Part shown: one piece after another, positions 19,698 to 27,825 of the stretch
Layout of the letters: each line of letters starts with the position of its first letter
Numbering within the stretch: the stretch's first letter is position 1
NCBI GenBank assembly: GCA_947624745.1
Contig: CANQLR010000009.1
Span: 1-64,000 of the forward strand
Length of the DNA: 64,000 bases
Direction of reading: 5' to 3'
DNA from: an uncultured Clostridia bacterium
GTDB lineage: Bacteria; Bacillota; Clostridia; Oscillospirales; Ruminococcaceae
Translations under genes and position numbers: made by a program
The notes under the pieces: model-generated
Seen by the model: the letters and a program-made list of their open reading frames with translations, nothing else
What the model was told of the DNA's origin: nothing
Database searches by the model: none

Positions 19698-19810
19698 CTT
19701 ATTAAATATCATGAACTTTTTATATCATGTTTTTCGTTTTGGCAATTGACTTTACACAACACGTCTGATATAATTTTTTCAAACCAAAATATGATTAAAG
19801 GAGTATCACC

Positions 19811-20527
19811 ATGACCAAGCAGCAGCTTTACGACAATTTCGGCGCGATCAACCTTGCCTTTCACCGAGCTTTAGATGATCGAAATTCCGAAAAAGTCAAA
19901 TCCTTGGCCCTTCGGCTTCACGCGCTTGTGCACCCGGCGTGCGTGTCGGGCGGGAGCGAGAAGACGATGGCGGACTACGTCGCGGAGTACATGCTCGCCG
20001 GGCACCAAAACGACCTCGTGCCGAGACAGCCGTGGGCGACCGACCTCCACTACGCCGGCACGGACCGGGTGCCGATGGCGTGGCAGCTCTGGCATACCGC
20101 GCGGATCGAGGACCTGGTCAGCAATTTTCTTTTGGCCGATCGGGAGCAGATATTTAACAGCATTTGGCAGAAGAAGATCGGCTCGCCGATCACCGACACC
20201 GGCAACGCTTTGGAGCCCGAGGAGGCGGTCGAATTCGGGAGGGCCATCCGCCCGCAGGCGCTTGTCGACTACATGATCGAGATCGGCAGGAACACGCGAA
20301 AAATCATCGCCGAGATCCCAAGCGACCGGCTTTTCGAGACGGTGCCCGAGGAGTGGGTCATGCGGATCTACGAGGCGGGCGGGGTCACGGGCGACCTGCG
20401 CTCCGTGTGGCTGCTCGTGTTTTGGGGGAGGCTCACCCGCGCGGGAATGCTGGAAACGCCGATGACAAACCACTTTATGATGCACCTCCCGCCATGCCTT
20501 GATAATTTGCAGATTATGGTTGAGTGA
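19811..20527 (+). CDS. DinB-superfamily-like protein
   Basis: MTKQQLYDNFGAINLAFHRALD..., WQLWHTARIEDLVSNFLLADREQIFNSIW resembles DinB-like helical metal-site proteins; RBS aaaggag. Confidence 0.55.
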   Translation: MTKQQLYDNFGAINLAFHRALDDRNSEKVKSLALRLHALVHPACVSGGSEKTMADYVAEYMLAGHQNDLVPRQPWATDLHYAGTDRVPMAWQLWHTARIEDLVSNFLLADREQIFNSIWQKKIGSPITDTGNALEPEEAVEFGRAIRPQALVDYMIEIGRNTRKIIAEIPSDRLFETVPEEWVMRIYEAGGVTGDLRSVWLLVFWGRLTRAGMLETPMTNHFMMHLPPCLDNLQIMVE

Positions 20528-20553
20528 TTTTGATCAGGGCGGGCACATGATTT

Positions 20554-20649
20554 TTACAAAAATTGCCTTGCAAGCGCGATGTTCTCCTCAACGGAAAATT
20601 CGTTTTGCAAGGCGATAGTTTTTGCACGTTCATTCTTAAATTCATTCAT
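20554..20649 (-). pseudogene. Short gene fragment
   Basis: Minus-strand frame MNEFKNERAKTIALQNEFSVEENIALARQFL-stop; protein-like but too short, and the upstream frame is closed. Confidence 0.3.
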
Positions 20650-20741
20650 CAATGTAGTTTATAATTTGCCTATTTCTCATCAACCTCTCTCGCCCTTTTT
20701 CTGTACGATTCGCTCCACCGAAATTGATGTGCAAATTATTT

Positions 20742-20905
20742 TACTGCAATCATAAACAGCCTCGGAAATCTGAATATTATCTCCCCGTTTTGCTGAACGG
20801 GATAAAACCTTTGAACTTCCGCTAAGATATCTTTTTCAAATTCGGCCCTGTCGCTGTCGCTGAGCTGCTCAAGATACGGCCGCAAGCCCGTGCCCTTGTA
20901 GTTCC
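20742..20905 (-). pseudogene. C-terminal fragment of a SAM-dependent methyltransferase (trans-aconitate methyltransferase-like)
   Basis: Minus-strand reading NYKGTGLRPYLEQLSDSDRAEFEKDILAEVQRFYPVQQNGEIIFRFPRLFMIAVK-stop; the remainder of the gene is absent. Confidence 0.7.
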
Positions 20906-21126
20906 TTATCACTATTAAACCAACTCTTAGTGAGTTGCATTTGAGCTATGAAGCGATGGATATTTTGAAGAGCGGCAAGTTGAATAACAGGCTAATTTGT
21001 GAAATTCTTTGCCACGAGAATTTTAGACGGCTGCTTGTTGACTCCGAAGTTTTCGTTGATAGAATCGCAGAAATGCACACCGAGGAATTTATCTCGATCA
21101 TGAATGTCGCAGGCTTAATGTCTTGA
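20902..21126 (+). CDS. Hypothetical protein fragment (island gene remnant)
   Basis: Open frame FLITIKPTLSELHLSYEAMDILKSGKLNNRLICEILCHENFRRLLVDSEVFVDRIAEMHTEEFISIMNVAGLMS; no convincing start codon or RBS. Confidence 0.35.
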   Translation, partial: FLITIKPTLSELHLSYEAMDILKSGKLNNRLICEILCHENFRRLLVDSEVFVDRIAEMHTEEFISIMNVAGLMS

Positions 21127-21359
21127 AGAAAAACGGCGATGTAAACAATTTAGACGCACGGACTTTGGAAATTGCGGAAGACGTTGACAAGCACTATATT
21201 GAGGGCGTTCTGATACAGGATCTGCTTTCAATACTTAACGATATTAGAGAAAAGCATTTTACAGACAACACGACCGCAGATGCGCCCTACACGGCTGACG
21301 AAGCTCAGAAAAAGATTGACGAAGTTATTAATTTCAAGGGGAGTGAGCGGGAGAAGTAG
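21123..21359 (+). CDS. Hypothetical protein fragment
   Basis: ORF MKKNGDVNNLDARTLEIAEDVDKHYIEGVLIQDLLSILNDIREKHF...; overlaps the previous ORF by 4 bp. Confidence 0.35.
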   Translation: MKKNGDVNNLDARTLEIAEDVDKHYIEGVLIQDLLSILNDIREKHFTDNTTADAPYTADEAQKKIDEVINFKGSEREK

Positions 21360-21504
21360 TTGTTTTTGGTTTGCAATCAGTTGCAAATTCCGTACAATAC
21401 TCTGAAGCCGGATGAGAAAGCTGCACTTTTGAGCGCAATATCAAAGTCAAAGATTCTGGGGAAGTTGGGGAAGCACGGCAGAGGTAAAAAGAAAGCATAA
21501 AAAA

Positions 21505-21529
21505 TAGGGCAAGGATTATCCTTGCCCTA
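21505..21529. terminator. Perfect hairpin acting as possible bidirectional terminator
   Basis: tagggcaagg-attat-ccttgcccta. Confidence 0.6.
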
Positions 21530-22043
21530 CATTCGCAGGAATATCGTGGGTCACAACGCTCCCTGCTCCGATAACAGAATTATCGCCTATCGTAATTCCG
21601 GGCATAATTTGGGAGCCGGAACCTATCCAAACGTTTCTCCCGATGTGGATAGGAAGATTATAAACGTAGTGATGTTCACGCAAAACAGGCAGGATGGGAT
21701 GCCCGGAGGTTGTAAAAACCACATTCGGGGAAATCATAGAGTAGTCGCCTATATAGATATGTTCATCGTCTACAAATGTGACATTTGAATTTATATAGAT
21801 ACCTTTTCCCAAATGAACGTGTTTACAGCCCCAGTTCGCATTAAGCGGTGTTTCCACTGTGCAGCCCGTTCCTACTTCCGCAAATACCTCCCGCAAGAGT
21901 TTCTGCCGAAGTTCCGTCTCGGTAGGAAGCGTGCGGTTATACTCTGTCATTTTGTTTTGATAGATATGCTGGTCGCCGAGTAATGCGGGGTCGTCATAGC
22001 GATACGGCAGCCCTTGCTGTTTCCGTTTAATATTATCCATCAT
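21516..22043 (-). CDS. Sugar O-acetyltransferase (Maa/NodL-like, left-handed beta-helix)
   Basis: NANWGCKHVHLGKGIYINSNVTFVDDEHIYIGDYSMISPNVVFTTSGHP...IGRNVWIGSGSQIMPGITIGDNSVIGAGSVVTHDIP hexapeptide repeats. Confidence 0.9.
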   Translation of the reverse strand: MMDNIKRKQQGLPYRYDDPALLGDQHIYQNKMTEYNRTLPTETELRQKLLREVFAEVGTGCTVETPLNANWGCKHVHLGKGIYINSNVTFVDDEHIYIGDYSMISPNVVFTTSGHPILPVLREHHYVYNLPIHIGRNVWIGSGSQIMPGITIGDNSVIGAGSVVTHDIPANVGQG

Positions 22044-22306
22044 TCAATTCCTCCATATATCCCGATTTATCGTTGAAATAATTATAGCAGGTTCACGGGG
22101 AAAAGTAAAGCGGTGTGCAAGATTACTTTGATATATCCTTATCCCCGCCGAATTATTCATCTAAAATTCATCAGCAGGGCATTGTTTTTCCTCAACCGTT
22201 CATGTATAATATAAATATCAACTACCCTCAAATTTTTTACTCCGTTTAAGCTTTGCGTCATAAAATAAACTCGTACACCCCACATCTCTTATAAGGAAGG
22301 ATAAAC

Positions 22307-22990
22307 ATGAGAATTTTAATAGCCGAGGACGAGCGGCCTTTGGCGAAAGTGCTTGTCAAACTTTTGGAGAAAAATAACTATTCCGCCGACGCGGTGCATA
22401 ACGGCGTTGACGCTCTTGCATATCTCGACGGCGGGAATTATGACGCGGCGATTTTCGATATTATGATGCCGAAAATGGACGGAATAACCGCGCTTAAAAA
22501 GCTTCGGGAATCGGGCAGTCAGCTCCCGGTTTTGCTGCTCACCGCCAAATCCGAGGCGGACGATATGGTCGAGGGGCTCGACAGCGGCGCTAATTATTAC
22601 CTGACAAAGCCTTTTGACTCAAAAAGTCTTTTGGCCGCTATCCGCGCCATCACCCGCGTTCAAACCGAGGTCAATACAAAGCTGTCGGTCGGAAATATAA
22701 CGCTTGACCGCGCAACGTTTGAGCTGTCGTCGCAGGCGGGGAGCTTTCGGCTTGCAAATAAAGAATTTCAGCTGATGGAGATCTTTATGGCGAACCCGCA
22801 TCGGATTTTTTCGGCTGAGCGGCTGATGGAGAAAATCTGGGGATTCGACACTGAGGCGGAGATAAACGTGGTGTGGGTTTATGTGTCATATCTGCGAAAA
22901 AAGCTGGCGGCTATAGGCGCAAATGTCGTCATAAAAGCGTCGAGAAATATAGGATACTCTTTGGAGGAAGCGAATGATAAAGAAGCTTAA
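22307..22990 (+). CDS. OmpR-family response regulator
   Basis: MRILIAEDERPLAKVLVKLLEKN, AIFDIMMPKMDGITAL, LLLTAKSEADDMVEGLDSGANYYLTKPFD; winged-helix C-terminus. Confidence 0.95.
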   Translation: MRILIAEDERPLAKVLVKLLEKNNYSADAVHNGVDALAYLDGGNYDAAIFDIMMPKMDGITALKKLRESGSQLPVLLLTAKSEADDMVEGLDSGANYYLTKPFDSKSLLAAIRAITRVQTEVNTKLSVGNITLDRATFELSSQAGSFRLANKEFQLMEIFMANPHRIFSAERLMEKIWGFDTEAEINVVWVYVSYLRKKLAAIGANVVIKASRNIGYSLEEANDKEA

Positions 22991-24233
22991 AATAAGATTT
23001 ATCTGTCTTGCGATGGCTTCGCTTTTTGTCGTGCTCGCCGTTTCGGTCATCGGAATGAACGCTATCAATTATTCGACAATAGTAAAAGACGCCGACGACG
23101 TTCTGACTTTTCTTTCGCGAAATCAGGGAGTATTCCCCGAGGCGGAGGGAATTACGCCGAGTGAACATAAAGTGCCGAACGCGCCAAATGCGCAGATTGC
23201 GCCGAAGAGATTTTCCCCCGAAACGCCGTATGAATCAAGGTATTTTTCGGTTCTTATAGACGAATCGGGGAATATAATCCACGCCGATACCCGCAGGATT
23301 TTTTCGGTCGATTCCGAGAGCGCGGGCGAATATGCCGAAAAAGTATACGCATCGGGCAAAAAATCGGGGTTTATAGACGAATACCGATATCTGCGAAGCG
23401 CCGAGGGAAGTTTTACCCGGGTAATTTTTCTTGACTGCGGAAGAAAGCTGGACGGTTTTTATACATATCTTTGGATAAGTATCGGCATGACCTTGGCGGG
23501 GCTCGCGGTGATGTTTATGGTGATCGTTTTCTTCGCGGGAAAAATCGTGCGCCCGATTGCGGAGAGCTATGAAAAGCAGAAGCAGTTTATAACCGACGCG
23601 GGTCATGAAATAAAAACGCCCCTGACGATAATAAACGCAAATGTTGATCTTCTGGAGGACGACCCCGAGGACGCAGACTGTTTGCAGGATATTCGTCAGC
23701 AGGCGCAGCGGCTTACGGCTTTAACAAACGATCTTGTATATCTCGCCCGCATGGAGGAAACGGACAGGCCGCCCGAAATGACGGATATTGCGGTTTCCGA
23801 AATCATCTCGGAAACGGCCGCGGCATTCAGGGCTCCGGCGCTTCGGCAGGAAAAAGAATTTATTTGCAAAATAAAGCCGGGACTGTTTATGGCGGGAAAC
23901 GATAAGGCGATACGGCAGCTTGTGAACATCACGCTCGATAACGCGCTTAAATATTCTCCCGAGGGCGGGAAGATCGAAATTCGCTTTGAACAGGTCAGGC
24001 GGACTCTTCAGCTAAACGTCTGCAATACCACCGAAACGGCTCTAAACGCCGAGGAATTGGAGCATGTTTTCGACCGGTTCTACCGCATGGATAAATCCCG
24101 AAATTCGGCGACGGGCGGGCACGGAATCGGTCTTTCAATCGCAAAGGCAATAGTCGAAGCGCATAAAGGCACTATCCGAGCATGGTCTCAGGACGGCTGT
24201 TCGTTTAATATAACCTGCGTATTTCCCGCGTGA
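22974..24233 (+). CDS. Sensor histidine kinase
   Basis: Two TM segments, FITDAGHEIKTPLTIINANVDLL, NITLDNALKYSPEGG, GGHGIGLSIAKAIVEAHKGTI; start overlaps the RR end by 17 bp. Confidence 0.95.
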   Translation: MIKKLKIRFICLAMASLFVVLAVSVIGMNAINYSTIVKDADDVLTFLSRNQGVFPEAEGITPSEHKVPNAPNAQIAPKRFSPETPYESRYFSVLIDESGNIIHADTRRIFSVDSESAGEYAEKVYASGKKSGFIDEYRYLRSAEGSFTRVIFLDCGRKLDGFYTYLWISIGMTLAGLAVMFMVIVFFAGKIVRPIAESYEKQKQFITDAGHEIKTPLTIINANVDLLEDDPEDADCLQDIRQQAQRLTALTNDLVYLARMEETDRPPEMTDIAVSEIISETAAAFRAPALRQEKEFICKIKPGLFMAGNDKAIRQLVNITLDNALKYSPEGGKIEIRFEQVRRTLQLNVCNTTETALNAEELEHVFDRFYRMDKSRNSATGGHGIGLSIAKAIVEAHKGTIRAWSQDGCSFNITCVFPA

Positions 24234-24249
24234 TTTATGACATAAAATA

Positions 24250-24290
24250 TTCAAACGGCGTTCTTCGGCAAAGAGGAGACCGCCGTTTTA
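24250..24290 (+). terminator. Probable terminator after HK
   Basis: aaacggcg...cgccgttttata. Confidence 0.5.
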
Positions 24291-24332
24291 TACTTCATTT
24301 AAGGTTTATATAATATACTGCTCCGTAAAGAG

Positions 24333-25067
24333 GTGAGCCCATTGAAAAACATACGCGCAGCGTTGATACCAGCTTATCAGCCGTCCGCTTTTTTGCCTGA
24401 TTTGGTAAAACAGCTTTATAGTTTGGATCTTACGGTCATTGTTGTGGACGACGGCAGCGGCGAGCAGTACAGTGAGATATTTGATAAATGCTCGCCCTAT
24501 GCTTTGGTTTTGCGCCATGACAAAAACGAGGGAAAAGGTCATACGCTCAAAACAGGGCTGAACGAAATCTATAAGCGGCACGGGACGAACTGCGCGGTTG
24601 TCACCGTGGACGCCGACGGACAACACCGCGCCGAGGACGCTCTTAAGGTAATAAACTTAGCCGAGCAAGATCCGTCTGCGCTGATTCTCGGGAGCAGGGT
24701 CCTTGAAAAGAATACTCCGCTTCGCAGCCGTTTCGGAAATACTGCGACCCAGTGGGTGTACCGCATGTGTACGGGGTATTCGATCCGTGATACCCAAACG
24801 GGTCTTCGCGCTTTTACAGGGGATTTGATTCCGATACTGGTTGAGATCCCCGGCGAGCGTTATGAATACGAAATGAATATGCTCTTACAGTTTGCCCGCG
24901 ATAAAAGAAAAATCACGGAATATCCGATAGAGACGATTTATATAGACAATAACTCCGCCTCCCACTTCGACGCTGTAAAGGATTCGGTGCGTATCTATAA
25001 GGAAATTTTGAAATTCTCGGTTTCTTCGCACAAAGGCGGCTTGAATTCGGAAAAAAAGAGGAGGTGA
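24333..25067 (+). CDS. Family 2 glycosyltransferase
   Basis: AALIPAYQPSAFLPDLVKQL, VIVVDDGSG, HDKNEGKGHTLKTGL, VVTVDADGQHRAEDAL, SIRDTQTGLRAF. Confidence 0.93.
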   Translation: MSPLKNIRAALIPAYQPSAFLPDLVKQLYSLDLTVIVVDDGSGEQYSEIFDKCSPYALVLRHDKNEGKGHTLKTGLNEIYKRHGTNCAVVTVDADGQHRAEDALKVINLAEQDPSALILGSRVLEKNTPLRSRFGNTATQWVYRMCTGYSIRDTQTGLRAFTGDLIPILVEIPGERYEYEMNMLLQFARDKRKITEYPIETIYIDNNSASHFDAVKDSVRIYKEILKFSVSSHKGGLNSEKKRR

Positions 25068-25074
25068 GCGCATA

Positions 25075-25992
25075 TTGAAAAAATATATTTGGGGGATTTT
25101 TTACGGGATTTTGCTGACGGCATTCACGGGATATGTATTGCTTGATACATTTGTTATCGCTAAAGTTTACCAAACCGTCCCGCAAGAGCCCGAGAACGCA
25201 AATATTGCTGACACGGCAGTTTTGCATGAACCGGTATCCGAGCAGCAGGATCCCTTGCCCGATACTGCCGAATACAGCTATATTGACGACAATATTTCCG
25301 TTTCCGTCACAGAATATGAAACAAGCGGCACTGCCGTCTATGCAGCCGATATACGACTTTCCTCCGCGGAATATCTGAAAACAGCCTTTGCCGACGATTC
25401 TTACGGAAGAAATATTACAGCTAAGACGTCCGAGATCGCCGAAGAAAAAGGTGCGATCCTTGCCATAAACGGCGATTACTACGGCGCGCGGGAAAAAGGA
25501 TATGTGCTGCGAAACGGCGTTATATATCGTGATTCCGCGTCGAAAAATCAGGAGGACCTTGTTATATACAGCGACGATTCTTTCGGGATAATTGAAGAAA
25601 AAAGCGTTTCGGCAGACGAGCTTTTGTCGGACGGCGCGGTGCAAATTCTCTCGTTTGGTCCCGCTCTGATCAAGGACGGTCAGATTTCGGTCTCGGAAAA
25701 CGACGAAGTGGGCAAGGCAAAGGCAAGCAATCCTCGAACAGCCATCGGTATCATTGACGATCTCCACTATGTCTTTGTCGTTTCTGACGGCAGAACCGAG
25801 GAAAGCGAAGGGCTGTCGCTGTATGAGCTTGCCGAATTTATGCAAAGCTTAGGCGTGCAGACAGCCTACAATCTTGACGGCGGCGGCTCGTCCGCCATGT
25901 ATTTTAACGGAGAGATAATCAACAACCCCACAACGAACGGGAGAAGCATTAAAGAAAGGAGCGTGAGCGATATTGTATATATCGGATACTGA
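25075..25992 (+). CDS. Phosphodiester glycosidase (NAGPA-like) family protein
   Basis: N-terminal TM, AILAINGDYYGAREKGYVLRNGVIYRD, NPRTAIGIIDDLHYVFVVSDGRTEESEGLSLYELAEFMQSLGVQTAYNLDGGGSSAMYFNGEIIN. Confidence 0.92.
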   Translation: MKKYIWGIFYGILLTAFTGYVLLDTFVIAKVYQTVPQEPENANIADTAVLHEPVSEQQDPLPDTAEYSYIDDNISVSVTEYETSGTAVYAADIRLSSAEYLKTAFADDSYGRNITAKTSEIAEEKGAILAINGDYYGAREKGYVLRNGVIYRDSASKNQEDLVIYSDDSFGIIEEKSVSADELLSDGAVQILSFGPALIKDGQISVSENDEVGKAKASNPRTAIGIIDDLHYVFVVSDGRTEESEGLSLYELAEFMQSLGVQTAYNLDGGGSSAMYFNGEIINNPTTNGRSIKERSVSDIVYIGY

Positions 25993-26398
25993 GAAAAAAG
26001 GCTCGGGAGCTGCAAAGACTGCCCTTGTATATTTGATGATCTCTGTTTTTTGCGCTTTGTTCGGAGCGGTATATGAAATGTTCAGCCATGAGGTCTATTC
26101 ATTTTATATGATATATGCGTTTGGGTTTCCGCTGGTCGGCGGCGCGCTGCCCTACGGGATTCTTTCCGCTTTTCATCTGAGTGGATCTTCCACGGCGCTT
26201 GCAAGAAATTTATATCATTCGGGCATCGCAACGCTTACCGTGGGGAGCATTGTCCGAGGCATTCTTGACATATACGGTACGACAAACAGTCTGTCGCGGT
26301 ATTATTGGTTTGTCGGCATTTTTGCCGTCGCTGCGGGAACTGTTATCGGCATTATCGGTCATTTCTTTCCGAAAAAAAGAAAATCTCAAGTAATTTAA
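25973..26398 (+). CDS. Uncharacterised four-TM membrane protein
   Basis: Hydrophobic segments; start overlaps the upstream CDS by 20 bp. Confidence 0.7.
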   Translation: MYISDTEKKGSGAAKTALVYLMISVFCALFGAVYEMFSHEVYSFYMIYAFGFPLVGGALPYGILSAFHLSGSSTALARNLYHSGIATLTVGSIVRGILDIYGTTNSLSRYYWFVGIFAVAAGTVIGIIGHFFPKKRKSQVI

Positions 26399-26451
26399 CT
26401 CCGCTTAAGCTTCATCGGATATGATACTGTCAAAGGAAAGGAGAACGGACT

Positions 26452-27123
26452 ATGGACGTTCGCCATGAATGGAAAATTGAAATCAACACCGCCGACCTCT
26501 TCGCGCTCCGCAGTCGGCTTCGGGTAATCATGAAGCCCGACGAGCATGCCGTAAACGGCAAGTATCTAATTCGCAGCCTGTATTTTGACACCCCAGAGGA
26601 CAAGGCTTTGCGCGAGAAAATCGACGGAGTGAATCAAAGGGAAAAGTTTCGCATTCGCTGTTATAACGGCGACCCGAGCTTTTTAAGCTTGGAGAAAAAG
26701 AGCAAGCTTAACGGGCTCAGCAATAAGCAGTCGGTGCAGATTACCGAAAAACAGGTGCAGGCAGTTTTAAGCGGAGATATTCTTCGGACTCCCGAGAACT
26801 CCCCGCCGCTCTTTTGCGAGCTTATCTGCAAGATGAAAACCGAAAGGCTTCGTCCTAAGGTCGTCGTGGACTATACAAGAGAGCCTTTTGTCTGCCATGC
26901 GGGAAACGTTCGGGTAACATTCGATTACGGAATCCGCACGGCACTCGGGTGCACCGATTTTCTGAATCCGAATCTTGTGACTGTCCCCGCGGGCGACGCT
27001 CCTATTTTAATGGAAGTGAAGTGGGATGAATATCTGCCCGACATAATCCGCGACGCGGTTCAGATTACGGGCAGACGGGCTGCCGCTTTTTCAAAATACG
27101 CACAGTGCCGAATTTACGGCTAA
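26452..27123 (+). CDS. VTC-domain (polyphosphate polymerase-type) protein
   Basis: RHEWKIEIN..., YLIRSLYFDTPEDKALREKIDGVNQREKFRIRCYNGD, LEKKSKLNGLSNKQS, KVVVDYTREPFV, ILMEVKWDEYLP: VTC tunnel-fold charged motifs. Confidence 0.9.
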   Translation: MDVRHEWKIEINTADLFALRSRLRVIMKPDEHAVNGKYLIRSLYFDTPEDKALREKIDGVNQREKFRIRCYNGDPSFLSLEKKSKLNGLSNKQSVQITEKQVQAVLSGDILRTPENSPPLFCELICKMKTERLRPKVVVDYTREPFVCHAGNVRVTFDYGIRTALGCTDFLNPNLVTVPAGDAPILMEVKWDEYLPDIIRDAVQITGRRAAAFSKYAQCRIYG

Positions 27124-27143
27124 AAAAGAAAGGAACAATAACC

Positions 27144-27815
27144 ATGACATTCAGCGATATTTTCAAATCAAGCTTTTTAGAGAACATTTCAAGCGTGACG
27201 GTATTCGATATGGCTCTCGCGCTTATACTCGCGTTCGGGCTCGGCATATTCATTTTTCTCATCTACAAAAAGACCTACAACGGGGTGATGTATTCCTCGT
27301 CGTTCGGCGTTACGCTTATCGCACTGACGATGATCACAACGGTTCTGATACTCGCCGTAACGTCAAACGTGGTGCTTTCCCTCGGAATGGTCGGAGCGCT
27401 TTCTATCGTCCGTTTTCGCACGGCAATAAAAGAGCCGCTCGATATTGCTTTTCTGTTTTGGTCGATTGCGGTCGGCATAATCCTTGCGGCGGGAATGATC
27501 CCTCTTGCGGTCATCGGCAGCGTTATAATCGGGCTCATACTTCTTATGTTCGTAAACAGAAAATCACGCTGCAACCCCTATATTGTGGTGCTACAGTGCG
27601 ACGGATATGAGAGCGAACAGGCTGCAAGGGCATATCTTGAAAATAAAACCAAGCGGTGCGTTGTAAAAAATAAAACAGCGCAAAAGGGCTTTGTCGAGCT
27701 CAACCTTGAAATCCGCCTCATGGACGACAACACGGATTTTATCAACGAGCTTTCCGAAATGCCGGGCGTTCAGAGCGCAGTGCTCGTGAGCTATAACGGG
27801 GAGTATATGGGCTAA
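27144..27815 (+). CDS. DUF4956 membrane protein
   Basis: TM segments with VVLSLGMVGALSIVRFRTAIKEPLDIAFLFWSIAVGIILAAGM; RBS gaaagg. Confidence 0.88.
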   Translation: MTFSDIFKSSFLENISSVTVFDMALALILAFGLGIFIFLIYKKTYNGVMYSSSFGVTLIALTMITTVLILAVTSNVVLSLGMVGALSIVRFRTAIKEPLDIAFLFWSIAVGIILAAGMIPLAVIGSVIIGLILLMFVNRKSRCNPYIVVLQCDGYESEQAARAYLENKTKRCVVKNKTAQKGFVELNLEIRLMDDNTDFINELSEMPGVQSAVLVSYNGEYMG

Positions 27816-27825
27816 GGAGGGCGTT

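Noticed and set aside
19875-20276. Alternative plus-strand ORFs (19875-20276, 19939-20157, 20164-20502) over the DinB-like gene
   Set aside because: Arg-rich out-of-frame translations of the 19811-20527 CDS, which has the better RBS and composition.
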